64,000 nt of DNA from positions 3,343,877 to 3,407,876 of the forward strand of contig JAQFVV010012508.1 of NCBI GenBank assembly GCA_028023455.1. Reading direction: 5' to 3'. Below the pieces are notes generated by a model that worked only from the letters and a program-made list of their open reading frames with translations, did not search any database and was not told the DNA's origin. The position numbers were made by a program, and so were the translations under genes. Of this stretch, positions 43,572-55,345 are shown piece after piece (position 1 is the stretch's first letter; each line of letters begins with the position of its first letter). This DNA is from Epiperipatus broadwayi. Its lineage: Eukaryota; Onychophora; Udeonychophora; Euonychophora; Peripatidae.

Positions 43572-46480
43572 TAATTTATCAATATTTGTGCTTACACACT
43601 ATACTCAGAAAAGCTTAATATTATACTAAATTCATACTTATTAAGGCTTTTGAGAGTGAAGTATGTCCTTATATTCATAGCATTAATGTATGCAAAATAG
43701 ACTTTATATCTATATTGTACCGAACACTCAATACCTTCTGATACAGAGAGCGCCACCAGATCACTACGTATCTGGAAAATTTATTTACTGTGATCAGAAA
43801 GAAAGATGATGGTTTGCGCTGACTAGACTCAGGGAGAAACAAGAGATCTTAAAATTGTTTAGACAATTGAGACACAAAAGCACCAAGACAAACATCAGCC
43901 AAATTAAGTTTAAACATATTTAACAAAATTTTATTTAAGAGAAAATAAATTGTGAAGTATAAGTTTATGACACAAGAAATAGGGTTAGCTCAGGCGTGTA
44001 CCAGAAAGACTAAACGCAATGCTTTGGCAGACCTACTGATCTTCTAATAACAAATTATAAAGGGAGGAAGCAATTTCTTTCAGCAGAGGATTCACCCAAA
44101 CATTGTTTTTTCCCATTCAGATATTTAAACAATACGTTCTTGAAATAAATCAATGAAACCAGCACCGGCGAGCTTTTCGAGGCCCGAAAAATGTGTCAGG
44201 ACCACGAATGTCATATGCCGGTAGAAGCTGCACCTATTATTACGTTTAAAATAAAGATGATTGATTTACCTCAAGAACAACCGAAAAATATGATTTAAAA
44301 TGAAAGGAAAACAAACAATTAAAACTGGTGAATCCCCAACCAAATGATAGGCGAAAAACTACTCTAAGTATCATAATTAAAGGTCTCAATAGGAGACAAG
44401 TAAATCATTAGAAAACCAGTTATGTCTGCCCCAGCAATTAAAGAAAATGAATTACAAATAATTATAATTAAGAAATAAATTTATGACACAAGTTCTGAGT
44501 ACACGCTCTGATAAAATAAGCTACACATAAATACAAAAAAAAAAAAAAATCTATCAGAGAGTGCACATGAGTACAAAATATTAAAGCTTTAAATACTTTA
44601 GCAGAACGAAAGTCTCTCTCACCTGTAATTTACAAAGGGAGAAATATTATCTTCCTGCTGGCAACTTATAAAATTACAAAGAAAAACAATTCTAGTTTCC
44701 GCTTTCAGAGATATAAGAAATGAAGACACAAAATTCCCACCTGCGGAAGTCTAGGAAAATAAAGTCACCAGCCAAAAGATTTTAGGTGGTTTGCAAAAAT
44801 GCAAACACAGTATTTAAAATTAATTATTGGCTACTAAAATAATTACAGGTAAGCATTTAAAATATACACGACTGCCAAAGCATTTATAAAAAGTTTTGGG
44901 CATAAAAATATAAAAACTCACTTGTCACTCTCCAATAAACAAAAATTGAAACCAAATTTGGAATCTTAAAACCAAGATTCCAAGACACACTACAAAATAC
45001 AAGAAAACACAGCAAATATTAAATATGAGGCTAAATATTGCTTATGAATACAGATTTATAATTAGATTGAGTGGAGATTTAATTAAAATAAATTTACACT
45101 GGGAAGAATAAAAGAAAATTTTATCTTATGGTAAAACACAGTTCGTGTAGAATGCACACATTTATTTTAGTCCATTTTCAGGTCCTTTGACAGTGGCAAG
45201 GTAGAGGCAGTGAGGTCTTGTTTATTTTAGGTGTTCATGGCAGGATTGGAGGAGAGTTGGCAGGCATGGGTCTGTCTTTTGAGTTAAACTAGCACGACAT
45301 ATTGTTGGCTATAAAATGTATAGCAGTATATTTTGGCATCCCAGAAAAAGCAAAATTGTTTTAGTAACTGCAAATTTCACTTTTAAAGATTAAATGTCCA
45401 AACTGCTAATGGTACAAACATTGAAGAGGTTAATCCGAATGAATATTGGAACTAAGAAGCTGAACGAATCACTTTGATGGAGTGCTGACTTAATCTCTCT
45501 AGGATAGAATAGAATAGGCTAACCCATGAAAGTTTTGGTGTTATTTATACCTCCACTCGATTTCCCATGTAAACTAGCCGTGTTGTTGAATTCTACACCT
45601 CAGGGCAGGGGAAAATCTTAATCTCCTGCTTAATCTAATTTAAGAATTCTACCCAGGGATTATTGAAACGAAAACAACTACATAAAATCAAATCTCCGCT
45701 TTTAGAATGAGTTTACAATAATTAAAATAAAAGCAACAGGAATGTAATTAGCTAGCCAGCTTGTTTTTTAATCAAATTGATTTTTAAAAAAAGTAAAAAC
45801 AAGCGGTATAAGAAAATTATTTTATTTTAAAACATTAAAATGATCTATTTTAAATACAAATGAGTATGTGTATTAAAACTCGTATTCATTTTAAATAATT
45901 AAAACCTTTTTTTTTTTAACTTTAGAAACTTAACAAAATTAAGAGTTTTTAATTTTGGCAGTAAAACCCTTGAATCGGATATCAATCCGGTTTAATATAT
46001 AGGCTGTAAGTTTATTCAAATTTATGTAAATTATTTTGTCCATTTCTTAAAAATGGTAAAGCATGATTCCTTCCTATTTATAGCACTAGGGTTATTAGCT
46101 ATATGTCAGGCTTCTTTAATCTTTCTCAATTGCCAACATGTGATGGGCCACACATTTGAGCCCATGGCCACCAACATTGCATGCATTGAGTGAAATGACT
46201 CCAAATGGAAATTAAAGATGCCTACCATATAGCTAATCACCCTAATGCTATAAATAGAAAGGAATCATGTTTCCCCATCTCTAAGAAATGAACAGTAGAA
46301 TTTACATAAATTTAAATAAACTTACAACCTATATATAAATATAAAGTCTATTACACATACCTTAATGCTATGAATATAAGGACATACTTTCCCCTTGAAT
46401 GTGCTAAGCCTCAATAAGTATGAATTTAGTATAATACTAATTTTATCTGACTATAGCATATAAGCACAAATATTGACATA
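43572..46480. mobile_element. 2.9 kb segment bounded by 145-bp inverted repeats
   Basis: 43572-43715 and 46341-46480 are inverted copies at about 85% identity (aatatttgtgctta, ttatactaaattcatactta, gtatgtccttatattcatag, atagactttat). The interior 43720-45990 carries no frame of note and none of the repeat families found elsewhere in the window. It is a little less AT-rich than its surroundings. It includes two diverged internal copies of a tttatgacacaag ... aaattataaaggga block (from about 43965 and 44480). It could be a large non-autonomous DNA transposon or a pair of foldback arms separated by a later insertion. Confidence 0.6.
45995..46340. mobile_element. Foldback hairpin FB-H
   Basis: Arms 45995-46110 and 46215-46340 are inverted (ataggctgtaagtttattca, aaatttatgtaaatt, catgattccttcctatttat, agcactagggttattagcta). 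The loop of about 100 bp contains gatgggccacacatttgagc, a block that looks like a separate small insertion. It directly abuts the right inverted repeat of the 2.9 kb segment. Confidence 0.8.
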
Positions 46481-46654
46481 TTCTCAATAGCAATAATATC
46501 ATAGAGAAGTTGAATAAAAAATTTAGTCAGGATGTGTGATACATAAAGAATTTTTAATCTGGACAAGGTTTTAGTGGCAAAAATAATGTCCAGAGATAAT
46601 GCTAAGGATATTGGCACTTTTATATTGCTATAAAAAATAATGGTAAGTCATTTT

Positions 46655-46805
46655 TTTCTTTATGTGATAATAATGTCTATATTGTGCTAAAATGCAACTA
46701 CATGAAGCTACAATAAAAGAAAAAACAAAATATATGTGCTAAGCACTTTCAAACATCTGGTTCCCATATTCATAGCATTTTAGTATAATATAGACATTAC
46801 TGATA
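46655..46805. repeat. Short inverted repeat
   Basis: taatgtctatattgtgctaa at 46670 pairs with ttagtataatatagacatta at 46782-46801, with an AT-rich loop of about 90 bp. Confidence 0.7.
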
Positions 46806-48039
46806 AAGTAGAATTAAGCTGTTTATTACACTGTGATAATGCACTTATTAAGATAATTGAAACTGTATTTAAAAGTAATAATTGGCTTTTATGAATGATC
46901 CATGCTATTCGGAATATAATTACTCAAGTTTAAACATTATCTACAAATAGAGAATTAAGTATGGTGATGAATAACAGATGACAAAAAATCTTATATGTAA
47001 GCTTTAATCACAGATTTTAATTCATCAAATATAAAATTTATTGGACATTGAAAAATTATAATGAGCAATTAGAGTCCCGGGAAAGACATTAATTGTACAA
47101 ATCTTTTTAAAATGTTGACTTTGCATTCAACTTTTAATTAATAATTGATTCAGCTGAAGACTTAAGTGAAGTATTAGAAAGTTATATGGAATATCTAAAA
47201 ATTCTAATGGAGTATCTTGCTTAGATAGAAATATTCTATCTATAAATAGAATCAATGGTGAAGATTTTTTAGAATATGAAAATGCCATTGGAAGATGTGT
47301 AAGATTCCTAAAAGTTAATGAAGTCATCAACTTAAAAATAGAGTTATCATAACGGTAAGATAGGAAATGATTATCTACGAGTCATTCTAATTGTTTGCAC
47401 TCATAGGATTCAAATAAATGGAAATAATGTCATTGCAAAAAGTGAATTCTGTGAATATCTTTGCTAGAAGTGAATTATTCAAAAGAATTCACGTAACTTT
47501 CTATCCTGGTAAAATCTGATATTAAGTTACATGACCATATCAAGAATAAAGTGCAAGTATTGTGAAAGTTGCTAAACTATTGAGAAGATTATAACAGATT
47601 ATAAGATTAAAAGTGGGCTTTAACGACTTCTTAAGAAACAACATAATCTGTAAACTTTTCCAATTTTTTTAAAATAATAGCCTCCTGGACTGATAAAATG
47701 ACTTGATAAAATATAGCATTCTTATATACTATAATGGAAAATTAATATATTTAATAAGATTATATCATTTAATTTCTCAATGATGCTTGTAAATATGTAT
47801 TGGAGAGCATCTTCAAGTATTATCTGTTTCAAATTGTATTAATTATATTAGTAAGCATCACATTATGACAGGAAGTAAAGTAGCTCAAAAATAAATTATA
47901 ATAAATAATAAAAATCATATATATATATTGTAATGGAATGGTCTTTTTCTCAATGAAGGGCATACCTCATTATGATCATTAATTTAATTAACTCTGTTGA
48001 GCTAATCATGAGTTAATTAATAATTAGAAGAAAACTCAA
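46806..48039. other. Unassigned AT-rich DNA
   Basis: Nothing recognised on either strand. Confidence 0.4.
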
Positions 48040-48052
48040 TTTTATATCATCA

Positions 48053-48931
48053 TCAACCATTATCAATCCACTGCAGGATGAAGGTCTCTCCAAGTTTAAT
48101 CCATCTTCTCCGATCTTTAGCTTCTCTTCTCCACAACACCCCTGCACATTTTCTTATTTCATCCATCCATCTCACATGTGGTCTCTTTCTGGGTCTTTTA
48201 CAATCTCTTGGAATCCAGTTTAAAATTTCAATTGTCCATCTACTATCATCTCTTCTAGCAATATGTCCAGCCCAACTCCATTTCAATCTTTTAATTTTTT
48301 CAATAAGGTCAGTAACACCTGTTTGTTGTCTTACCCATACATTGCGTTTTCGATCTCTTCTTGTTACTCCCAACATACATCTCTCCATACTCCTTTGAGT
48401 GGTCTGAAGTCTCTGTATTGCTCTTCTATTAAGTGTCCAAGTCTCAGATCCATAAGTAAGAACTGGTAAAACACATTTGTTAAAAACCATCCTTTTCAAA
48501 CACATAGGCATATTTCCTTTTAGTATCAAGTTATTTCTACCAAAAGCACTCCAACCAAGTTTAATTCTATGATTAATTTCCTCCATTATGTTTCCATCTG
48601 TATTAATAATCTGACCAAGGTATTTGTAACTGTTAACTTCTTCTAATTCTTCATAATCAATCTTTATTTTCATATTTTGAGCAAATCGATTAAACATTAC
48701 TTTAGTCTTTTTAACATTTATCTTTAGTCCTACTTTTCTACTTTCATCTGCTAACTCCTGCAACATTTCCTGCAGCTCTGAAGCATTATTTGCAAAAACA
48801 ACTACATCATCTGTGAAATCTAAATGACTTAAATACTCTCCATTTACTTTCACTCCTTTAGTTTCCCATTTTAATCCACAAAATACTTCTTGCAGCACTG
48901 CTGTAAGAGTTTTGGAGATACGTGGAGTCAC
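48053..48931 (-). CDS. RTE ORF: C-terminal RT half and C-terminal domain
   Basis: Continuation of the same polyprotein after the frame break. It begins with the block that normally follows GVRQGD (SKTLTAVLQEVF) and carries motif C as FTDDVVVF (residues 39-46), where RTE elements usually have FADD. The two catalytic Asp residues are kept, the Ala is Thr. The thumb region with YLGQIINTDG and the long C-terminal domain follow, including ERCMLGVTRRDRKRN, KRLKWSWAGHIARRDDSRW and the RPHVRWMDEI block, typical of RTE elements. It ends FILQWIDNG at the element terminus. The ORF is otherwise undamaged, so the copy is probably only one small indel event from coding capacity. Confidence 0.88.
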   Translation of the reverse strand: MTPRISKTLTAVLQEVFCGLKWETKGVKVNGEYLSHLDFTDDVVVFANNASELQEMLQELADESRKVGLKINVKKTKVMFNRFAQNMKIKIDYEELEEVNSYKYLGQIINTDGNIMEEINHRIKLGWSAFGRNNLILKGNMPMCLKRMVFNKCVLPVLTYGSETWTLNRRAIQRLQTTQRSMERCMLGVTRRDRKRNVWVRQQTGVTDLIEKIKRLKWSWAGHIARRDDSRWTIEILNWIPRDCKRPRKRPHVRWMDEIRKCAGVLWRREAKDRRRWIKLGETFILQWIDNG

Positions 48932-51011
48932 CTTGTCTTACACCTTTCTCAATGTTGATTTTTCCAGTATCATTATGTAATCTAATTGTTGCTGTTGCAT
49001 TTTTATAAATATTCTTTAAAATATGACAATATCCTGGATCTATACCTTGATGATCCAATGCTTTAATCACTGAAGAAATGTGTATAGAATCGAATGCCTT
49101 TTCATAATCTACAAATCCAAAACATAATGACAACTCATATTCGTTTGTCCTTTCTATGACTTCTCTCAATACCTGGATATGATCTATTGTACTAAAACCA
49201 CTTTTAAATCCAGCTTGTTCTCTTGGTTGGTGGAAATCCAAAGTTCTCTGTAGACGAGTTGTAATTATCTTGGTAAAAATTTTATATAAAACTGATAAAA
49301 GGCTGATAGGTCTGTAATTTCTAATATCTTCTTTATCACCTTTTTTAAATATTAATATTATTACTGCATTCTTCCAATCTTCTGGTACATCTTTATCATT
49401 TAGACATTTGGTATATAACTTTGCTAAAATTGTTTCTATTTCTTCACCTGCTTCTTTTAATATATCAATTATAATTCCATCATTTCCTGGAGCCTTTCCT
49501 TTCTTCATACACTTAATTGCATGTCTCACTTCTTCATTTAAAATTCTGGGCAATTCGGAAGATGTAATAGATATAGGAGGTACTTGTTCTTTATTACTAT
49601 ATAATTCTTGATAAAAATCTTCTACCAATTTCATGATGTCATCTCTCTTTTTAGTAATAATTCCATCTTTTTTTCTTATTGCAGATATAAATTTCCTACC
49701 AATACCAAAATGTTGTTTAACATTTTTGAGACTTTTATTTTCTTCTACAGCTTTCCTTGCTATTTCACAGTTATACTTTCTTATATCATTTTCAACTCTT
49801 TTCCGTACCATTTTACAAAATTCGAGATATTCAATTCTTTTTAATACATCATTTTTGTATATCTTCATATTCCTTCTTTTCTTCATAAATTCTCTAGTCT
49901 CAGTAGAAATTTTATTAGTCAATTGCTGCTTTTTTCTACCAGCTATCTTTGTTGCAGTTTTTAAAAGTGTATCAGTTATTTTCATATTAATTTCATTCAA
50001 ATCTGAATCATGTTCAAAATCTCCTAACACTTGAAACCTATTTGTAAGTTCTAATTTAAATTCATTAGAATGTTTCTGAAGATTAGGAATATCAACTGTA
50101 AATATTGTTTTTCTTAATAATTTTTGTCTCTCTAGTTTTACATTAACACGTAACTTACACCTTACTAATCGATGATCACTTCCTGTGTTAAATTTATTAA
50201 GAACATTACAATCTTGAAATATGTATTTTCTGTTAGTCAAAATATAATCCAATTCTGCTGTACCTTCATTTGGATGCTTCCATGTCCATTTCCTTTTAAC
50301 ATTTTTCTCAAAAAATGAATTCATAATATAAAGTTTTTCTTTTTCTGCAAACTCCACAAGTCTATGTCCTCTCTCATTTCTATTACCATAACCAAAATTA
50401 CCTACAGCAATTTCATCTTTCATTTGTCTACCAATTCTAGCATTAAAGTCTCCCATAACAATTTTAAAATGTTGTTTACTCTGATCAAAAGCCTTTTGTA
50501 CATCCATATAAAAATCTTCTACTACTTCATCACTATGAGAACTTGTTGGGGCATAAACCTGAATTATCTGCATTTGGTATCTGCTATTAAGTTGTATAAC
50601 TAATCTTGCCACTCTGTCCGATACACCATCAATCTCCACAATATTGTTCTTCCACTTTTTATTTATAATGAATCCTACTCCACTTGTATTTCCAATATGT
50701 GTGCCTTTATAATAGAGTATATGTCCACTTTTTAAATCAATTGTTTCTTCTCCTTTTCTTCTAACTTCACAAAGTCCAATAATGTCCCATTTAATATAAG
50801 ACAGTTCTTCTTCTAATTCTTGCAATCTTCCTTCACTTGAAAGTGATCTGCAGTTGTAAGTACCTAAATAAAAAGTCATCATCAAATGGCAGCCTGGGTC
50901 CGCAATCAGGGGATTCTTAGCACCCTCCGCCTTCGACCACCAACCGCTGCCTTGGTTGGTGACTTTACAGCCTCCTGGGAATAAGGGCCATGCTTTATTT
51001 TTGTCTGTCAT
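48858..51011 (-). CDS. RTE ORF: endonuclease and N-terminal RT (frame-broken)
   Basis: Encodes the enzyme that nicks target DNA and reverse-transcribes the element RNA. The first part is an AP-type endonuclease with its catalytic motifs in place: Asn53 (GTYNCRS), Glu82 (LCEVR), Tyr153 (VYAPTS), GDFNA at 187-191, Asp255 (ELDYIL) and SDH at 278-280. A lysine-rich linker follows (about 300-480). Then the reverse transcriptase: KAPGNDG at 506, NYRPISLLSVLYKIF at 565-579, motif A FVDYEKAFDS at 633-642, and GVRQGD at 690-695. The frame is lost just after GVRQGD (near 48905-48925), so the last ~20 residues are out of frame and RT continues in 48053-48931. The Met at 51011 is chosen as the first in-frame start. 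Proteins of this type are often misannotated as craniofacial development protein 2. Confidence 0.9.
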   Translation of the reverse strand: MTDKNKAWPLFPGGCKVTNQGSGWWSKAEGAKNPLIADPGCHLMMTFYLGTYNCRSLSSEGRLQELEEELSYIKWDIIGLCEVRRKGEETIDLKSGHILYYKGTHIGNTSGVGFIINKKWKNNIVEIDGVSDRVARLVIQLNSRYQMQIIQVYAPTSSHSDEVVEDFYMDVQKAFDQSKQHFKIVMGDFNARIGRQMKDEIAVGNFGYGNRNERGHRLVEFAEKEKLYIMNSFFEKNVKRKWTWKHPNEGTAELDYILTNRKYIFQDCNVLNKFNTGSDHRLVRCKLRVNVKLERQKLLRKTIFTVDIPNLQKHSNEFKLELTNRFQVLGDFEHDSDLNEINMKITDTLLKTATKIAGRKKQQLTNKISTETREFMKKRRNMKIYKNDVLKRIEYLEFCKMVRKRVENDIRKYNCEIARKAVEENKSLKNVKQHFGIGRKFISAIRKKDGIITKKRDDIMKLVEDFYQELYSNKEQVPPISITSSELPRILNEEVRHAIKCMKKGKAPGNDGIIIDILKEAGEEIETILAKLYTKCLNDKDVPEDWKNAVIILIFKKGDKEDIRNYRPISLLSVLYKIFTKIITTRLQRTLDFHQPREQAGFKSGFSTIDHIQVLREVIERTNEYELSLCFGFVDYEKAFDSIHISSVIKALDHQGIDPGYCHILKNIYKNATATIRLHNDTGKINIEKGVRQGDSTYLQNSYSSAARSILWIKMGN

Positions 51012-51180
51012 AATTGTATATATGTATTGGAAAAATATTTATCATTTACACAAACATTCATTCTGCCTTATCAGGCACTGAGAAGAAAGACCATGGTGTT
51101 TCTTGATCTTAAACTCAGAGGTAAAAAGCCAATAAACTCACCACGCTGGCTAATGCATGTTGGTGAGCAGCCCATCCATG

Positions 51181-53834
51181 TTCGTATACTATATGAATAA
51201 TCACATAGTAATAACAGCTGCAACGACAAGAACGTATGGAGTGGACATTAGGAATTTGCCCTGCTCGGTTCCTTTAAGGCCTCCAAGAGGAATCAAAGGG
51301 TCTCCTTTCAATTAATAGCAAACGCCTTTCTGCAGCCAATGTGCCATTCAAACTCAGGATGGATATGAATGTATTCTACTTCAGAGTATGATTGTATCAT
51401 GTTAAATATGCAAAATAACTATACATGATGTAATGAAATGGGGAGTAGACAAATAAAGAAGTTGGCAATGACTTCGTTTTTGATATTAAATGTTCAATAA
51501 GATAATTAGCATTAACAAATTTTGTTCGTTATTGCATTTTAACATGAAATATGCTTTATATAATTATTAACTTAACGATTGGATAAGCATGATCATCTTT
51601 CATTTCTTTTTTTGGATACCTGATAATCCAATCCCATTTCATCCCCACAAAAGACAATCATTCATTACCCAAACTAGATAATTCATACTTTACAACACAA
51701 AGAAATTTAAATCTTCATCCCAATTATTTTGTTTCAATTAACCAATTTTCCTACCATTAGCTTTTGATATTATTTTGTGAGGATTCCTCTATGTTTTGGG
51801 AGCCCTACTCTAATGATATGATAATATATGATAGGAAAGATTAATCAATAATATATGATAGGAAAGATTAATCAATCATACAAGTGTTTTTAGTCATGTA
51901 TCCTGAATAAATAACAATATAATAAATGAGTTAGCTGTAACAAACATTTAATATTTAACACTGTAATGGTCATAGTATAGATATTTAATATTCCATAAAG
52001 AGTAAAGCTTATCTTTTCATCTACAAATGGTCAAACTTAATATCAAGCAAGCTTGGAATATCTATGCCTATATTTTATTACTAAATTGAAAACAATAATG
52101 TTTAGGGTCTTTTCTTCAATATGAATCTGAATTACATCTGGATGCAATTCACATACTGTCAAAAGAAAGAAAAAAATGCATATAAAATATTAATCCTATA
52201 TAGTCAAGCTGAGGTTCAAATTGGCAACAGTTCTTGGTGACAAATATCCAATGAATTTTATTTTAGGAAAGTTCTTCATCCTATTTTTTTTTCTTTGACT
52301 TATAATCCACTGGGCCATGTTCGAATGTCGTTCGAATGTTCATGATTACAATTCAGATTCTTTCATCCACAGTCTTCACTCCAATCTAAATAGTTTCTTT
52401 GGTTTATTGTAGCATAATTTTGATGTCTTATTCAGCATGGATTGGTATATGCTGATTTTACTTGAATCTCAAATTTAACACTTATGGTTAAGTGGCAAAT
52501 AGTTTCATCTCTGCGATGCCTTCTCTGTTTTAGCTACACATAGCTGTGTATCTCTGCTAATGAATTTGCTTGCAATCCTTGGTTTTATAGAGTTAATAGT
52601 AGTTTTCTACTTTTAAAAATCTCGGATTAAGATTGGAATGTTTTTTTTATTATTATTTTAACGTTGGAATTCACTACTATTATGAATAAAGTGCTTCCAA
52701 CATTTGTAAAGTAAATTTTTTTTTACGAAATATATAATTTATCTGTATTGATTCAAGAAGTTTTTTCGTTATTTCCTGTTATTATTTTCTTCTTTAGGAA
52801 TATGATGTTTTTACTAGCTTTCATTCTATAGGCTTAAATGAGGGATTTAAAGTTAGATTTTCCCAAAAGGTGTACTGACTAGCCTGATGTTATTTTCAAA
52901 TCCCTTTTTTAAGAAGAAAGGCATTCGTTTTTGTATTATGCTATTTTTTAGAGTGAGGTGGTTCCAATTTGTTTTATATTTTATTTTAATGTATCAATTT
53001 GAGTTTACGTTTTATTTCAATTATTGATATCATTTTAATATATGCACACTTTCTGTAATGGATCAATAAACCAGACAAATTTTAATTATTATGTCTTTCT
53101 TTCGATTTTTGTGGATTGTTTGCTTGAATTTTCATCTTTTTTCTCTCTTTTTTAAGTCAGTATTGTTAGGAATATAATTTTGAATGACAAATTGAAACAA
53201 AATTATTAATACATAATTAGTAATATGCTTTTGGTTTATTCAAATGTGTAATAATTAATTAGTGTTGAGTATGAAGGGTATTTCTAGGGTATTTATTTTA
53301 ATGTTTAGGTTATGACCTAAATTGGTTTTTATTTGTGATAATAGTCTTTAAGATGGATGTGGGTGGGTGAAGATTTGGTGGTATGTAAGATGTCACCTTA
53401 CAATCTATATATATTAATAATAATTAACATAAAAGTCCTTTTTCGGCATGAAGTTCTGTGCCCTATTCAAATGTTAAGCATTTGTTTTATCGTAAACATC
53501 AAAATAGATGATTAACAATTGGTGTCGAAAAAGGTTTCTATGTGTAATTATTATTAATACATATATAATTATATACTTGCTGTTATATGGTTTTTATTAT
53601 TTATTATAATTTCTATGAGAGATTAGTATATTGGATTTCATTAATTTCCATTTTTTATTACTTAAAAATATAGTGTCACAATTTCTATGCCAAACGATTT
53701 TCAAAAGACATATTTCTAACATCTAAACTATAAAATAAAAATATTATTTAATATCTATCAAAAATAGCAAATAAATTCTAATAAATTGCATTATTTTCTT
53801 AAGAAGAAACAAAATATCTCACTGGTTGTGATAA
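51181..53834. other. Unassigned AT-rich DNA
   Basis: 51181-51400 is less AT-rich and may still belong to the 5' region of the RTE element. Beyond that, a short direct duplication (gataggaaagattaatcaat at about 51831 and 51857) is the only structure noticed. Confidence 0.4.
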
Positions 53835-54355
53835 TATATCAGACTATTTCTATCATCTATCATTAAATGTTGAATATATAGAAAATTTTAAACTTTTCAA
53901 ATACAAACAACTTGTTAGTAATAACATATAAATTAAAACAGGCAAAACTCACTATACATATTGCCACACACAGTAAGCTAGAGTAATCAATGGATGCCAG
54001 AAGGCTTGTGCATAAAATCCCTATCTAGTGGCTACTCATCCAATATCCCCAGACTAGTTTCTGACTTGTGGCCTTCGTTAGTGAGGAGCCTTGGATTACT
54101 CTAGCTTTCTGTGTGTGGTAATACGTATAGTGAGTTTTGCCTGTTTTAAAACAGTTATTGCACAAGCATAAGAAATGTTTGTCATATGATGTTTATTGGC
54201 TTAAAACATATAAATTACTAACGCGTGTTGACTATGTGTGTGTTATCTATCTTGTGTTGTCTATTTCTGAGTTATTACTAACAAGTTGTTTATATTTGAA
54301 AAGTTTAAATAAAGTTTAAACTTTTCTCTATGAGATATGATGGAAATAATTCAAC
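53835..54355. mobile_element. FB-F hairpin split by an FB-B insertion
   Basis: The FB-F left arm (53835-53935: gactatttctatcatctatc, aaaattttaaacttttcaaa, acaacttgttagtaata) and right arm (54270-54355) are the two halves of one hairpin. An FB-B element occupies 53935-54205 between them. The order of insertion is therefore readable: FB-F first, FB-B later. Confidence 0.8.
53935..54205. mobile_element. FB-B element, short form, nested in FB-F
   Basis: Outer arms aaaacaggcaaaactcacta and its inverse pair over about 60 bp, and the inner part carries one ribozyme site (minus strand, about 54038-54098). The core reads CUAACGA in place of CUGANGA (invariant G5 lost), while GAAAC-UA-GUC and AUCCAA/UUGGAU remain. 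Confidence 0.85.
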
Positions 54356-54771
54356 GTATTATCACATCTAATATACTATCATCACAAACCTTCAGGAAAT
54401 GTCCCACTGGTCCTTCAATAAAAACTTGAGAGTTAAAAAATATCAAAATTTTAATTTTTGCTGTAGTGAAATAATGTTATATTATCTTTTTGACATAATG
54501 CTATGTGTGTCTACAGTTATTCTACTGTTGAATAGTTATTATTTCATAAAGAATCCATAAAAATACTTTTATTACAGATTTATTTTCCTTTTACTTTATG
54601 AATCATTAATATTTACTTCAAATAACAAGTGTAGTTCAATCTATTTATTATATTAATTTATTAGTTTGATTAAAATTGGTTTTCTATTTATATATTTATT
54701 TGTGATTATATTTGATGTAAAAATTTAGTAACACATAAGCATATTCAATTAAAATATTGATTTGTGATTAA
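54356..54771. other. Unassigned AT-rich DNA
   Basis: No feature supported. Confidence 0.4.
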
Positions 54772-55345
54772 ATATTGTTACATTTTTATTTACAACTGTC
54801 AAACTCACTTGCACAACTTTGACATTGTCCACCTCAGATAAATACAATAATGATTATTACAAATCATTTACTAAACTAGAAAATATCTCTAGCACAGATA
54901 TAAACTTTAAACCGTATTTAAAAATTAATATATCTGATTTTATTTTTTTAAACATACAGACACGTGGAGTTATTTACCTTTCTCTTTCCCATGTGTAATA
55001 TCTTTATAGATATATTAAACAACCTCCATACATCCACACTTGTTTTAAATTCATATAAATAAAAATACAATAAAAGACAAATGACCCCCAAGATGCATTT
55101 CATGCTGAACCAGCACTCGTCTGTTGGCCCAGGTCACTATCTCTCATATATATCTCTATTATATGAAGAGTATCTATCTATAGTAAATTGTTACATTTTT
55201 ACTTACAATTGTCAAACTCACTCCACTCACAACTTTGACACCGTCCACCTCAGATAAATACAATAATGATTATTACTAATCATTTATTAAACTAGGGATT
55301 ATCTCTAGCACAGATGTAAACTTTAAACTCAAGTAAAGAATTTTA
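54772..55345 (+). repeat. Two copies of dispersed repeat G around an FB-A scrap
   Basis: Repeat G at 54772-54945 and 55185-55345 (ttgttacatttttatttaca, tccacctcagataaatacaa, ataatgattattac). Between them an atttcatgctgaaccagcac fragment of FB-A (55081-55160) retains the ribozyme site with a broken core (CAGACGA). The two G copies are more similar to each other than to 32296-32470, suggesting local duplication. Confidence 0.65.

Larger units (their letters stand above)
48040..51180 (-). mobile_element. RTE-clade LINE, near full-length
   Basis: The youngest-looking element in the window. From the (ATC)n terminus at about 48040 it reads, on the minus strand, through one long coding region (48053-51011, broken once) into a 5' untranslated region that is shared at least to 51177 with the inverted copy at 14713. 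The true 5' end may lie further out; no clear target-site duplication was seen. The stop codon falls in the GGT-TGA-TGA tail itself, so there is practically no 3' untranslated region, a known RTE feature. At least three other copies are in the window (7887-8442, 14021-16548, 20540-20999). Confidence 0.92.

Noticed and set aside
48078-50603. Plus-strand frames of 67-133 codons
   Set aside because: Shadows of the minus-strand RTE reading frame.
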